The notes under the pieces: generated by a model
Database searches by the model: none
What the model saw: only the letters and a program-made list of their open reading frames with translations
What the model was told of the DNA's origin: nothing
Assembly: GCA_030696085.1 (NCBI GenBank)
Contig: JAUYNL010000057.1
Location: 1 to 32,425 of the forward strand
Reading direction: 5' to 3'
Length of the DNA stretch: 32,425 bases
Source: Luteolibacter sp.
GTDB lineage: Bacteria > Verrucomicrobiota > Verrucomicrobiia > Verrucomicrobiales > Akkermansiaceae
Shown: one piece after another, positions 7,516-15,099 of the stretch
Layout of the letters: each line of letters begins with the position of its first letter
Numbering within the stretch: the stretch's first letter is position 1
Program-made: the position numbers and the translations under genes

Positions 7516-8085
7516 TCACTTCACCGGGGTCTCGACCGGGGCCATGACTGTTACCGCGGCTTTGCGGCGGCGCACCGGCAGGTGATGCGGCATGATGGCC
7601 GAGAACAGATGCACCAGCGGGTAGGCGCAGAGCACAAGCAACACGCCGGAAACTGTCATGCCGAGGATGAAACTCGCGGCGTTGAGTTCGCCGATTCCCG
7701 GTACCTCGAAATGCACTTTGGTGAGGAAGTGCGGCATCGGCACCGAGAGCGAATCGCGCAGCCACTGGCCGAGGCGGAACTGCCCGTAAAGCACGGGCGG
7801 GGTGGTGATCGGATTGGTGATCCAGCAAGCCGCGATCGCGAAAGGCACGTTGGCGCGCAAACGCATCGCGATGAGTGCCGCCGGGATCATCTGAAAGGGC
7901 ATGAGCATCATCGAGAAGAACAAGCCGATGGCCAGGCCGGTGGCCACGGTGTCACGGCATGGAATCCAGAGCGCCCGGTTGGCGATGGGCCGGGAAAGCG
8001 TTCGCCACCATGGCCGGTGCCGCAGTTGCGGGTGCCGCAGGGACTTGAGCGCCTGCCGGACCAGTCTGAGATAGCGTTTCTTCAT
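7516..8085 (-). CDS. DUF2062 domain membrane protein
   Basis: The 189-residue protein starts MKKRYLRLVRQALKSL and has a basic N-terminus (RHPQLRHRPWWRTLSRPIANRA given in part). The typical DUF2062 block follows: TVATGLAIGLFFSMMLMPFQ, MIPAALIAMRLRANVPFAIA, then CWITNPITTPPVLYGQFRLG. The NPITTPP motif is diagnostic. A third membrane segment (FILGMTVSGVLLVLCAYPLV) precedes a basic end. DUF2062 proteins are inner-membrane proteins of unknown function, sometimes fused to or near glycosyltransferases. The frame is open 29 codons further upstream, but the ATG at 8085 matches the family start. It diverges from uppP, with 104 bases between the two starts. Confidence 0.85.
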   Translation of the reverse strand: MKKRYLRLVRQALKSLRHPQLRHRPWWRTLSRPIANRALWIPCRDTVATGLAIGLFFSMMLMPFQMIPAALIAMRLRANVPFAIAACWITNPITTPPVLYGQFRLGQWLRDSLSVPMPHFLTKVHFEVPGIGELNAASFILGMTVSGVLLVLCAYPLVHLFSAIMPHHLPVRRRKAAVTVMAPVETPVK

Positions 8086-8189
8086 GCGGGATGCGGAAAG
8101 ACCTTGCAACGATCCGTCCTGATTGCAGGACAAGCAACCGCAAATGCCTTGCAGGCCGGCGGCGGCGTTCACAAAGTGCGCGCGAAATC

Positions 8190-9080
8190 ATGGAACCTTG
8201 GCAAGCATTTCTACTGGGCATCATCGAAGGCATCACCGAATACCTGCCCGTCAGCTCCACCGGGCACCTGCTCGTCGCCCAGCATCTGATGGGCATCGGC
8301 ACCCAGACGCCGCAGGCCAAGGCCGCGGCGGACACTTTCGCCATCTGCATCCAGGGCGGCGCGATCCTCGCCGTGATCGGACTTTATTACAAACGCGTCA
8401 CCCAGATGGTGCTCGGCGTCTGCGGCCAGGACCGGGAGGGGCTAAAGCTCGCCATGGCCATCCTCATCGGCTTTCTTCCCGCAGCCGTCATTGGCCTGCT
8501 GCTCAACGATTGGATCGAGGCGAAACTTTTCGGCATGCGGCCGATCATCTTCGCCTGGGTGCTGGGCGGTGTATTGATTCTTGCCGCAGCCCGCTGGTCG
8601 CGGCGCAAGCCTGCGAATGGCGGCGGCATGGAGCTGCTGGATATGACCTGGAAAATGGCGCTGCTCATCGGTCTGCTGCAATGCGTGGCGATGTGGCCGG
8701 GCACCAGCCGCAGCCTGATGACCATCGTCGGCGGCTTGTTGGTGGGACTCTCGGTGCGCGCGGCGGTCGAGTATTCATTCTTGTTAGGCGTGCTCACCCT
8801 CACTGCGGCCACCGCGAAGAAGGCGCTGTGGAAAGTGGACGCGCCCGGGGTGGATGCCCAGTATGACGTCTGGCTCGGCGGGGCGAGGCTGATGTGGGAG
8901 AGTTACGGCCCCCTACCCTTGCTGGTGGGCGTGGTGGCGGCCACCATTTCCGCGGCGCTGGCGGTGAAATGGCTGGTCTCCTACCTGCAAAGCCACGGGC
9001 TATCGCTCTTCGGCTGGTATCGGATCGCCATTGGCACGGTGATCGGCGGCCTGGTGGCGGCGGGGGTTTTCACCGCGTGA
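8190..9080 (+). CDS. uppP: Undecaprenyl-diphosphatase UppP (BacA)
   Basis: The 296-residue polytopic membrane protein carries both signatures of the BacA/UppP family: EGITEYLPVSSTGHLL at residues 13-28 and MWPGTSRSLMTIVGGL at about 168-183. The catalytic Glu and Ser lie in the first motif and Arg174 in the second. It removes a phosphate from undecaprenyl diphosphate, recycling the lipid carrier used for peptidoglycan, O-antigen and other glycans. Loss or overexpression changes bacitracin sensitivity in other bacteria. I placed the start at 8190 (MEPWQAFLLGIIEG) because it matches the family N-terminus; the frame is open further upstream without likeness. Eight or so membrane helices are visible. 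The gene converges on the unknown membrane gene at 9091. Confidence 0.95.
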   Translation: MEPWQAFLLGIIEGITEYLPVSSTGHLLVAQHLMGIGTQTPQAKAAADTFAICIQGGAILAVIGLYYKRVTQMVLGVCGQDREGLKLAMAILIGFLPAAVIGLLLNDWIEAKLFGMRPIIFAWVLGGVLILAAARWSRRKPANGGGMELLDMTWKMALLIGLLQCVAMWPGTSRSLMTIVGGLLVGLSVRAAVEYSFLLGVLTLTAATAKKALWKVDAPGVDAQYDVWLGGARLMWESYGPLPLLVGVVAATISAALAVKWLVSYLQSHGLSLFGWYRIAIGTVIGGLVAAGVFTA

Positions 9081-9090
9081 ATCGCTCGTG

Positions 9091-9909
9091 CTAACAGAAG
9101 CGGACCATGTCCTTGATGAACTGCCCCCATAGGAAGATCAGGCCGCGTTTGGAGTATTGGAAATGGCCGTCGCCGGTGAGGCGGATGATGCCGGTGTTGA
9201 GGTTGTGATCGAGTTGGCGGCGCATCTCGGATTCGATCGAGTTCTCGATTTGCTCGGGATCGGGCATGCGCAGGCGGTCTGTGGAAACCTTGGAGCGACT
9301 GAGGTAGGACTGGTGGTCGCGCAGAATATGGTGGAAGCAATTTCGGCTGCATGGCACATGGTTCCAGCTCACATCCGGCGGGCAGCGCAGCGTGGGGGCG
9401 AAGGGGAAATTGGTGGTGCGCCAGATCCGGCCATCGCAATCGTGGGAGGTGATGGAAATGAAAGCAAAGGCGACATCGCTCTGCTCGCAGAGGCAGACGG
9501 CGGCCACGGCGCGTTCCTCTGGATGCCAGAACAGGCGGAAGAACTGGTGCATGCCGTCCCATTCCCATCCACAGTCCGAGACATGTTCAAAGCCGGCTTC
9601 CTCCATTGCGGCGGCGGCGGCCGTGGCATTCGGGAAAAACGAGGGGTTTGGAATCCGGCGGTGCTCCAGCCGGTTTTCGATCGGCAGGCGCATCCGGCGG
9701 ATGCGGGTGAGCAGTTCGATCCACGGCAGGAACAACCACAGCAGCACGCCCATCAAACCAGCCAGCAGGCTGTCGGCCAGGAAGTAGAACAGGCAGAAGC
9801 TGGCACCCAGAAGAATGATGGCGCCGAGTTTTCGCAAACCCACGGAGTGGGCGGTGCGCAGTGCCGCGGCGAGGACCAGAAGGCCGATTACGATCAGGGT
9901 TTCACGCAT
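9091..9909 (-). CDS. Unknown membrane-anchored protein
   Basis: The 272-residue protein begins MRETLIVIGLLVLAAALRTA and has two to three membrane segments within the first 70 residues (about 3-20, 25-42 and 46-62). A soluble region of about 200 residues follows. That region has patterned Trp, His and Cys positions, including FEHVSDCGWEWDGMHQFFRL, ITSHDCDGRIWRTTNFPFAP and CSRNCFHHILRDHQSYLSR, and ends FLWGQFIKDMVRFC. I do not recognise the family. The soluble part looks like a compact alpha/beta domain with no obvious catalytic motif. The frame is open to 10098, but that extension runs across the terminator region. The start at 9909 is preferred. Confidence 0.65.
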   Translation of the reverse strand: MRETLIVIGLLVLAAALRTAHSVGLRKLGAIILLGASFCLFYFLADSLLAGLMGVLLWLFLPWIELLTRIRRMRLPIENRLEHRRIPNPSFFPNATAAAAAMEEAGFEHVSDCGWEWDGMHQFFRLFWHPEERAVAAVCLCEQSDVAFAFISITSHDCDGRIWRTTNFPFAPTLRCPPDVSWNHVPCSRNCFHHILRDHQSYLSRSKVSTDRLRMPDPEQIENSIESEMRRQLDHNLNTGIIRLTGDGHFQYSKRGLIFLWGQFIKDMVRFC

Positions 9910-10032
9910 GGAGATGAGGCGAAGGCGGAGATGCGATTTTCCGCACTGGCACTGGGAACGAGTCCCATGCTTCATGGTCCTGCGCAAGCGCTTGTTTTCC
10001 CTGTTAGCCGCCTGCGGAGCATCCGGAACCCT

Positions 10033-10072
10033 GATAAAACAAGGGCCGTGCCGGGCGAATGCCGACACGGCC
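10033..10072 (-). terminator. Intrinsic (rho-independent) terminator after the phosphoribosyltransferase gene
   Basis: Positions 10044-10054 (GGCCGTGCCGG) and 10062-10072 (CCGACACGGCC) pair over 11 base pairs with one C-A mismatch around a 7-base loop. Read on the minus strand, the stem is followed by CTTGTTTTATC, a T-rich tract. It lies about 140 bases past the stop of the gene at 10210-10905 and would separate it from the gene at 9091-9909. Confidence 0.7.
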
Positions 10073-10120
10073 GTCGATTTCCGCCAGAGTTTCCGCATGC
10101 GCGGCGCCTCCGGCTGGTCC

Positions 10121-10175
10121 GGGGGGGATCAAATGGGGGGGGGCTGTGGTTTCGGGGGGAATCTGGGGGGGGGGG
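10121..10175. repeat. Cluster of four long G runs (possible G-quadruplex)
   Basis: On the plus strand there are runs of 7 G (10121-10127), 9 G (10135-10143), 6 G (10154-10159) and 11 G (10165-10175), separated by 5-10 bases. This spacing suits an intramolecular G-quadruplex. The transcript of the neighbouring minus-strand gene would carry the C-rich complement, so the G runs are on its template strand. Confidence 0.75.
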
Positions 10176-10209
10176 AGGGATTCAGCAGGCGATATTTGTT
10201 TGCGTGGTT

Positions 10210-10905
10210 TTATCGGTTCAGCAATTGCCGCACTTCGGCCGCCGTGGGTGGGCGATCATCGAACCATTTCGCCGCCCGCACCGGAGCGGAATACTCGGCC
10301 AAAGTCACCACCTCGTCCGCTTCAAGGCGCAGATCGCAAGCGGCACGATGGCAGGTGGTCGGCATGGCTATGACGACATGTTCGGCATGCTGCCTGCGCA
10401 ACAAGCGGATGGCGTTGCGCAAGTCCGCGCAGGGTGAACTACCGTCATCGACGAGAATCACCGTGCGATCCGCGATTTCAAGCGACGGGCGCTGGTTGCG
10501 GTAGAGCTTTTCCCGCCGGGCCAGTTGCAATGATTTCTTGAGCACCGCGCGGTGGATTTCCTCATCTTCGAGGTGCAGGCGGTCGATCATCGCGCCGTTG
10601 AGCATGCGCACCCCTCCACTGGTGATCGCGCCCAAGGGCGTGCGGCCGCAAGAGGGAGTCATGATCCGGTTGATGAGTAGAACATCGAATGGCAGATCCA
10701 GAATGCAGGCGATCTCCGCGGCGACGCACATGCCCCCCTTGGGCAGGGCAAGGACAAGCACATCAGAAACGCCGGCGAATCGCTTGAGCCGCCCGGCGAG
10801 CACCCGGCCAGCCTCCTGGCGGCTGCCGAATCGTCTGGGAATGATTGCTTGTGGGGGGAGTGAACTCGGAGTTTGGATCGATTGCGGATTCATGGCTTTG
10901 GGCAT
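10210..10905 (-). CDS. Phosphoribosyltransferase-fold protein with altered PRPP loop
   Basis: The 231-residue protein follows the plan of the stand-alone phosphoribosyltransferase-domain proteins related to ComF/HprT folds. It has RFGSRQEAGRVLAGRL, then VLALPKGGMCVAAEIACILD (normally LPRGGVPVA), a middle segment PLGAITSGGVRMLN, and the PRPP-binding strand RTVILVDDGSSPCADLRNAI (about 150-170). In active members that loop reads VDDGIATGAT; here the T-G-T is replaced by S-P-C, so PRPP binding is doubtful. The two acidic residues of VDDG are kept. The start may be 10905 or MNPQSIQTPS at 10893. The real product is unknown. A terminator lies downstream, past a C-rich trailer. Confidence 0.8.
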   Translation of the reverse strand: MPKAMNPQSIQTPSSLPPQAIIPRRFGSRQEAGRVLAGRLKRFAGVSDVLVLALPKGGMCVAAEIACILDLPFDVLLINRIMTPSCGRTPLGAITSGGVRMLNGAMIDRLHLEDEEIHRAVLKKSLQLARREKLYRNQRPSLEIADRTVILVDDGSSPCADLRNAIRLLRRQHAEHVVIAMPTTCHRAACDLRLEADEVVTLAEYSAPVRAAKWFDDRPPTAAEVRQLLNR

Positions 10906-11061
10906 CGTTGTAGCCTATTTTTGAAGCACCAGGCGATCCGAGGGGAGCTAGAGCATAAACACGCGAAAGGTTTTGGCTATGGCGTGAAGCGCCTGATCGG
11001 CGTACGGGATTAGCGCGATGCGGCGTACGCAAAACCAGCAGGCATCGCATTTCCCGGGCTC

Positions 11062-11736
11062 TCAGGATTGGATCAATCCGACTTCGACCCAGCGGATGGC
11101 GTGGCGTGTCAGCTCGTTGCTATCGGCGAGGCCGAGTTTCTCGCGGATGTGGGCGCGGTGGGCGTCGAGGGTGCGAGGGCTGATGCCGAGTTGGCTGGCG
11201 ATCTCATGGTTGCTCTTGGCGTGTCCGATGAGTTCGAAAACTTCCATTTCGCGATCAGTGAGGCATTCCAGGGGATATCCCGGTTTGGTGGGATTTTTTC
11301 CTGAAGAAAGAGTGCGGAGGAGATGGTCGGTCACCGTTTGGCTGGCGAAGATGCCTCCAGCCAGCACCACGCGGATGGCCTCCAGCAGGCGGTCCGGCGG
11401 CGTGTCCTTCATGACATAGCCGCGGCCGCCGGCACGCAGCACGCGTTCGGCATAGACCATCTCATCGTGCATTGAGAGCACGATGATGGGGATTTCCGGG
11501 TGGGTGGCGCCGAGATCCTTGATGAGTTCCAGACCGTTGCGCCCCGGCAAGGTGAGATCGGTGATGATGAGGTCCGGTAAATCGGAATCCATATGGGCGA
11601 GCGCCTCCTGCACGCTGCCCGCCATGCCGCAAATGCTCAGGCCGGTCTCTGCGGTGATCAGGCGTCCGAGTCCCTCGCGCAACAGCGGGTGATCATCTAC
11701 CAGCAGGATTTTGGATATCCGGTTGTTATCACTCAT
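11062..11736 (-). CDS. NarL/FixJ-type response regulator (receiver + LuxR HTH)
   Basis: The 224-residue protein has an N-terminal receiver domain with the acidic pocket DDHPLLREGL (14-15), phosphorylatable Asp60 in LIITDLTLPGRNG, Ser/Thr position VLSMHD and Lys110 in GYVMKDTPPDRL. A LuxR-type helix-turn-helix follows at about 155-215, with LTDREMEVFELIGHAKSNHE and IASQLGISPRTLDAHRAHIR. It should be a DNA-binding transcription factor switched on by phosphorylation. Its gene is the last of a four-gene operon, and its ATG overlaps the stop of the PAC2 gene by 4 bases. The PAS kinase two genes upstream is the obvious partner. Its targets cannot be told from the sequence. Confidence 0.93.
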   Translation of the reverse strand: MSDNNRISKILLVDDHPLLREGLGRLITAETGLSICGMAGSVQEALAHMDSDLPDLIITDLTLPGRNGLELIKDLGATHPEIPIIVLSMHDEMVYAERVLRAGGRGYVMKDTPPDRLLEAIRVVLAGGIFASQTVTDHLLRTLSSGKNPTKPGYPLECLTDREMEVFELIGHAKSNHEIASQLGISPRTLDAHRAHIREKLGLADSNELTRHAIRWVEVGLIQS

Positions 11737-12689
11737 GGCGGTGTGGCATTCGGAGATGAACCCGGGTCCTTGAACAGATCGAGAAACCGGTCTTCATACT
11801 CATGGAACAATCCCAGCCTGTCGAGTTCCTGTTTGAGCTCGAAGGCGCGCGATCGGTCTTCCCGGGCCTGGCTGAACAAAAGTTCGATGTGCTGGCGGTC
11901 GGCATCACCGGCGCGAGGGCCGCCCTGTGCGACTGCGGGTTCCGGCAGGTGGCCGGGCTGCGAATGAGCCTCCTCCACGGCATGCTCCATGCGGACCAGG
12001 AAATCCTCCAGTGTCTGCTCCACCGTCTCGGCATGTTCCATCAACTCGGCGAAATCGAGCTCGATGCCGGTCATCGCGCTGAAGAATTCGAGCACCGCGA
12101 GCGCGGCCTTTGGAAATGGAATCTGAGAGAAAACATGGGGGATCTCCCCGAGCAGGCAGCCGCCGGGAAGCCCGCTTGCTGCCGCCATGCCCAGAAGCAC
12201 TCCGTTGAGCCCGCTGATGTTGCCGTTTTCCAGGATCCGCACATCGAGTTGCTTGAACTCCGCGAGGGTGGCGCGGTCGATGGCGGCGCCGAACACATGC
12301 GACTCCTGTTTCGGCCGCATCGCCGTGGCCATGGCGGCGAAGGTGAAGACCCGCCGCACGCCCAGGGTCTTTGCCTGCTTGATGAGTTTGCGGCAGAAGG
12401 CACCACCCCTGGCCGGCGGCTGCGCCTCGCCGATGAAGACGATGAGATCGCGCCGACGCTCCGGATCGTTCCAAAGGAAGAGCCGGCTGCGCGGCAGGCG
12501 CTGCGTGAGAATCAGGCCGTCCTTCACCTCGATTTGTTCGATATCAAAAAACTCGGTGGCGGGAAATTCCAGCAGCAGGTGCATGCCGAGTTTGGCCATC
12601 AGATAATATCCTGCGGTGATCGCCACACCGCCCATGCCGGGCCATACCGCCACCAACCACGGATCATGAAGTTTTTCTTCCGCGGTCAT
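11733..12689 (-). CDS. PAC2 family protein (proteasome assembly chaperone 2-like)
   Basis: The 318-residue protein begins with the PAC2 signature PWLVAVWPGMGGVAITAGYY near residue 10. It continues with RDLIVFIGEAQPPARGG, VRRVFTFAAMATAMRPK and NISGLNGVLLGMAAASGLPG, then CLLGEIPHVF. These blocks match the bacterial/archaeal PAC2 (DUF75) family in order. The last third (about 230-318) is helical, acidic and Gln/Glu/Arg-rich, probably a coiled coil. PAC2 proteins are known as proteasome assembly chaperones in eukaryotes; their role in most bacteria is unestablished. Here the gene lies between a histidine kinase (30-base gap) and its response regulator (4-base overlap), so it is probably part of that signalling unit. 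Confidence 0.85.
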   Translation of the reverse strand: MTAEEKLHDPWLVAVWPGMGGVAITAGYYLMAKLGMHLLLEFPATEFFDIEQIEVKDGLILTQRLPRSRLFLWNDPERRRDLIVFIGEAQPPARGGAFCRKLIKQAKTLGVRRVFTFAAMATAMRPKQESHVFGAAIDRATLAEFKQLDVRILENGNISGLNGVLLGMAAASGLPGGCLLGEIPHVFSQIPFPKAALAVLEFFSAMTGIELDFAELMEHAETVEQTLEDFLVRMEHAVEEAHSQPGHLPEPAVAQGGPRAGDADRQHIELLFSQAREDRSRAFELKQELDRLGLFHEYEDRFLDLFKDPGSSPNATPP

Positions 12690-12719
12690 GATAACAATCT
12701 CGCGCGATGGGCGCGGCAG

Positions 12720-13853
12720 TCAAGTGTGGGAAAGCGTGCAGGTGACCATGGTTCCGCCATTTTCCGGAGTGGAGAACGCCAGACTGCCGGAGATGATGTC
12801 CGCGCGGTAATTCATGATGCGCAGGCCCATGCCCTTGCGGCGCGGGCTTGGCTTGGGCAGGCCCGCCCCATTGTCGGTCACCACCAGCGTGGTGCGTTCG
12901 GCTTGTGATGCCAGATCGATGAGGATGTCGGTGGCCTTACCATGATTCACTGCGTTGGTGACGGCTTCCTGGGCGATTCGATACAGGTGGGTGGCCACGC
13001 TGTCCGTGAGCACCGGTTCGCAGGCGGGGCCGGTGAAGCGGCAGCTCACTTCGAAAATCCCGGAAGTCCTTTCCGCCAGATCGGCGAGCGCGGCCATCAG
13101 CCCGCCGGATTTCATGGCCACCGGATGTAGCCCGCGGGCCAGCGAGCGGGTGAGGGCCAGCGCGTCATTGAGCAGGCTGGTGATCTTTCCGGCCTGATCG
13201 GCGGCGGGGGAGGAACGGTTCAAGAGGGCGCTGGCAAGCAGGTGGCTCATGTAGGAAATGCCGACGAGGCGCTGGCCGAGGTCGTCATGGAGATCGCGCC
13301 CGATGCGTTGTTGCTCGCGTTCGCTGATCTCGAGGATTTCCTTTTCGAGCCGGCGGCGGGCGGCCATTTCCTTGTGGAGTTTTTCATTGGCCCGGCGCAG
13401 CGCGTTGGTGCGTTCCAGGACGCGGGCCTCCAATTCGCTGTTGAGCTTGCGGATGACTTCCTCGTTGCGAACATGCTCGGTTACATCCCGGATGAAACTG
13501 ATGATGAGCAGCCCGCTGCCGGTGTGCAACGGGCTGATGCGGATATCTGCGGGAAACTCAGTGCCGTCCCTGCGCCGGGCGCGCAGCGTCCTGTCGGAGC
13601 CCAGCGTGTGCTTGACGGGTGCCGCCACATATTCCGCGCGATGTGAGGAATGGGATTTCGCGAGACTTGTGGGGATCAGTATTTCCACCGCCTGCCCCAA
13701 TAACTCGTCGCGGGCATAGCCGAACATCCGCTCGGTTTGTGAATTGATTCGCTCGATGGACCCCTCCGTGTTGACGATCACGATGGCATCGGGCGCGGCT
13801 TCGAGCAGTCCGTGAAACCAAGCCGCGTTGTTGAGACCATTCATCGGACTCAT
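12720..13853 (-). CDS. PAS-domain histidine kinase (NarX/DegS type, HisKA_3)
   Basis: The 377-residue protein has no membrane segment. A PAS domain covers about 10-127 (LEAAPDAIVIVNTEGSIERI, MFGYARDELLGQ, then ISPLHTGSGLLIISFIRDVT). A coiled-coil linker covers 128-180. The dimerisation domain carries the phosphoacceptor His189 in RIGRDLHDDLGQRLVG. The ATPase domain has an N box (AQEAVTNAVNHG), a G1 box (VVTDNGAGLP) and a G2 box (KGMGLRIMNYR). The C-terminus ends TCTLSHT. It is a cytoplasmic sensor kinase of the family that pairs with NarL-type regulators, as encoded at 11062-11736. Its start overlaps the stop of the upstream eRF1-like gene by 4 bases. The PAS ligand is unknown. Confidence 0.93.
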   Translation of the reverse strand: MSPMNGLNNAAWFHGLLEAAPDAIVIVNTEGSIERINSQTERMFGYARDELLGQAVEILIPTSLAKSHSSHRAEYVAAPVKHTLGSDRTLRARRRDGTEFPADIRISPLHTGSGLLIISFIRDVTEHVRNEEVIRKLNSELEARVLERTNALRRANEKLHKEMAARRRLEKEILEISEREQQRIGRDLHDDLGQRLVGISYMSHLLASALLNRSSPAADQAGKITSLLNDALALTRSLARGLHPVAMKSGGLMAALADLAERTSGIFEVSCRFTGPACEPVLTDSVATHLYRIAQEAVTNAVNHGKATDILIDLASQAERTTLVVTDNGAGLPKPSPRRKGMGLRIMNYRADIISGSLAFSTPENGGTMVTCTLSHT

Positions 13854-14302
13854 AGAAAGCGCTTCTCCATTTCCACCAGCGGGGATCGGGTCAGGTCCGC
13901 CCCCACGCTGGATGAGAGGGAATTGCGGGAGTCCTGGGAGAGCAGTCCCTTCAGGCGGGATAAAATCGGCTTGGGTGCGGCGAGGATCCAGGGGGGATGT
14001 CCTTCCGCCGCCAGCGCATACTCGACGCGCGCGGCGATTTGTCTCAGGGCGTTGCGTTCGATTTCGTCCTGAAGATGGTGCTCCTCACCGTGGGACATGC
14101 CGGTCTCAAAACCCACCGCTCCGCCGCGTGCGAAGCGGCCTGCCTGGTCGGTCACGGTTTCCTGCATGGATTTCACATGCACCTTGCCGGATTCCCCGGC
14201 TTCCTCGATGAGATGTTCCTGTTCGATCGGGTCCTCGCCGGCTTCGCGATATTTCAGAACCCTCAGGTTTCCTAGATTGGCTGCGATGATGATCTTTTTC
14301 AT
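13850..14302 (-). CDS. Host-attachment family protein (bacterial eRF1-like)
   Basis: The 150-residue protein begins MKKIIIAANLGNLRVLKYRE and has KVHVKSMQETVTDQAGRF in the middle. The later helix-strand unit is NALRQIAARVEYALAAEGHP then PWILAAPKPILSRLKGLLSQ. It ends in DLTRSPLVEMEKRFL. This order (strand with an ALFE-like start, a D-x-x-G-R-F turn, a late A-P-P/K strand and a DLT-x-x-P-x-x-E tail) is the Host_attach/baeRF family. Those proteins resemble eRF1 domain 2; one was named for attachment of Agrobacterium to host cells, but their general role is unknown. The start at 14302 matches the family; the frame is open to 14398. It is the first gene of the kinase/PAC2/regulator operon, overlapping the kinase start by 4 bases. 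Confidence 0.78.
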   Translation of the reverse strand: MKKIIIAANLGNLRVLKYREAGEDPIEQEHLIEEAGESGKVHVKSMQETVTDQAGRFARGGAVGFETGMSHGEEHHLQDEIERNALRQIAARVEYALAAEGHPPWILAAPKPILSRLKGLLSQDSRNSLSSSVGADLTRSPLVEMEKRFL

Positions 14303-14471
14303 GATGGGGCGGATGGTTGATAGGATGAGGTCGGCGACCTGAAAGGTGAAACCGACACTTGGACCTGGCTGGATTTCACTCTGGGGAAATCCGCGCAATC
14401 AGCGAAATCTCCGGGTGCATCACGCGATGCGCATAGGGGAATCGCGAACGCGGCGGCTTCCGGGCTGGCGT

Positions 14472-14801
14472 TCAGACGTTTTTCGTCCGGTGGATGAAGT
14501 CCGCCCAGTGATAGTTCCAGACATGCAGCCACGGATGATGGCCATGTTCATCCGAGGCCATATACGCCGAGCACGCGACCCCGGCGATCCACGCCACCGG
14601 AACCAGCAACAGCGAAGCCCCCAGAGTGCCGAAGACGAGGAGTCCGGCGATGAAGGCCACCAGCACGTTGCCAAGAGTTAGAATTCCGAATCCGGAGAGA
14701 TAATGGTGTTTGTAGAGATGCCCCAGCCCGGGAACCACGCTCAGGCCGACGGCCACTTTGTTACGATCCACGCGTTTCCATGCTTCGATAATTTCTTTCA
14801 T
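14472..14801 (-). CDS. Small membrane protein, TM2/DUF5683-like
   Basis: The 109-residue product starts MKEIIEAWKRVDRNKVAVGL and has VVPGLGHLYKHHYLSGFGIL, followed by two long membrane segments (about 38-58 and 62-84). It ends with a His/Trp-rich tail (SDEHGHHPWLHVWNYHWADF). The PGLGHLY-x-x-x-x-x-x-G-x-x-I pattern resembles TM2-type and DUF5683-type membrane proteins, where a conserved G-x-G-x-x-Y turn leads into the first helix. Function is unknown. I used the ATG at 14801; the frame is open 14 codons further. It lies 169 bases upstream of the host-attachment gene on the same strand, probably in its own transcript. Confidence 0.65.
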   Translation of the reverse strand: MKEIIEAWKRVDRNKVAVGLSVVPGLGHLYKHHYLSGFGILTLGNVLVAFIAGLLVFGTLGASLLLVPVAWIAGVACSAYMASDEHGHHPWLHVWNYHWADFIHRTKNV

Positions 14802-15099
14802 GGCGGTAATAGAGGTTTTGAGACTGTTGCAAGTTCTCACCATGGCCTCGATGGCGCAAGGTGAAAGTCACGAGACATCCGGAATCCGTGGCGGCGAGGA
14901 TCGGACTTTGAAGAGGGAGGGGCGGAGATGAGCTGGCGCGCGACGTCCCCCGGATGGATTGGAGCGGGAATGGTGAGCCGGCGCGACGCCGATCAAATTG
15001 AATTCGAGCTTCCCGCCGCAATCACATCCATCTTAACCTGGGCTAGGAAGACGAGTAGGATGCCCATGACGGCACGCCATGTTCCAATGACTAAAACGC
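14802..15099. other. Gene-free divergent upstream region
   Basis: These 298 bases lie between the divergent starts of the small membrane gene (14801) and the permease (15100). They should hold both promoters. I found no convincing -35/-10 pair, repeat, hairpin or small coding region. A short ATG frame at 15087 closes after six codons and overlaps the permease start. Confidence 0.5.

Larger units (their letters stand above)
9910..10209. other. Gene-free stretch with terminator and G-run cluster
   Basis: These 300 bases lie between the start of the unknown membrane gene and the stop of the phosphoribosyltransferase gene, both on the minus strand. They hold an intrinsic terminator (10033-10072) and four G runs of 6-11 bases on the plus strand (10121-10175). 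The remaining 120 bases next to 9909 probably carry the promoter of the downstream gene; I could not identify its elements. Confidence 0.6.

Noticed and set aside
9157-10437. Long plus-strand open frame (426 codons) across the membrane gene and the gene-free stretch
   Set aside because: It is antisense to two well-supported genes and crosses the terminator and G runs. Its composition (Gly/Ala/Arg/His-rich, no domain) is that of a shadow frame.
11802-12908. Long plus-strand frame opposite the PAC2 gene
   Set aside because: Antisense to PAC2 and the kinase. The peptide has no domain and no ribosome site, and the tight operon on the other strand explains the coding signal.
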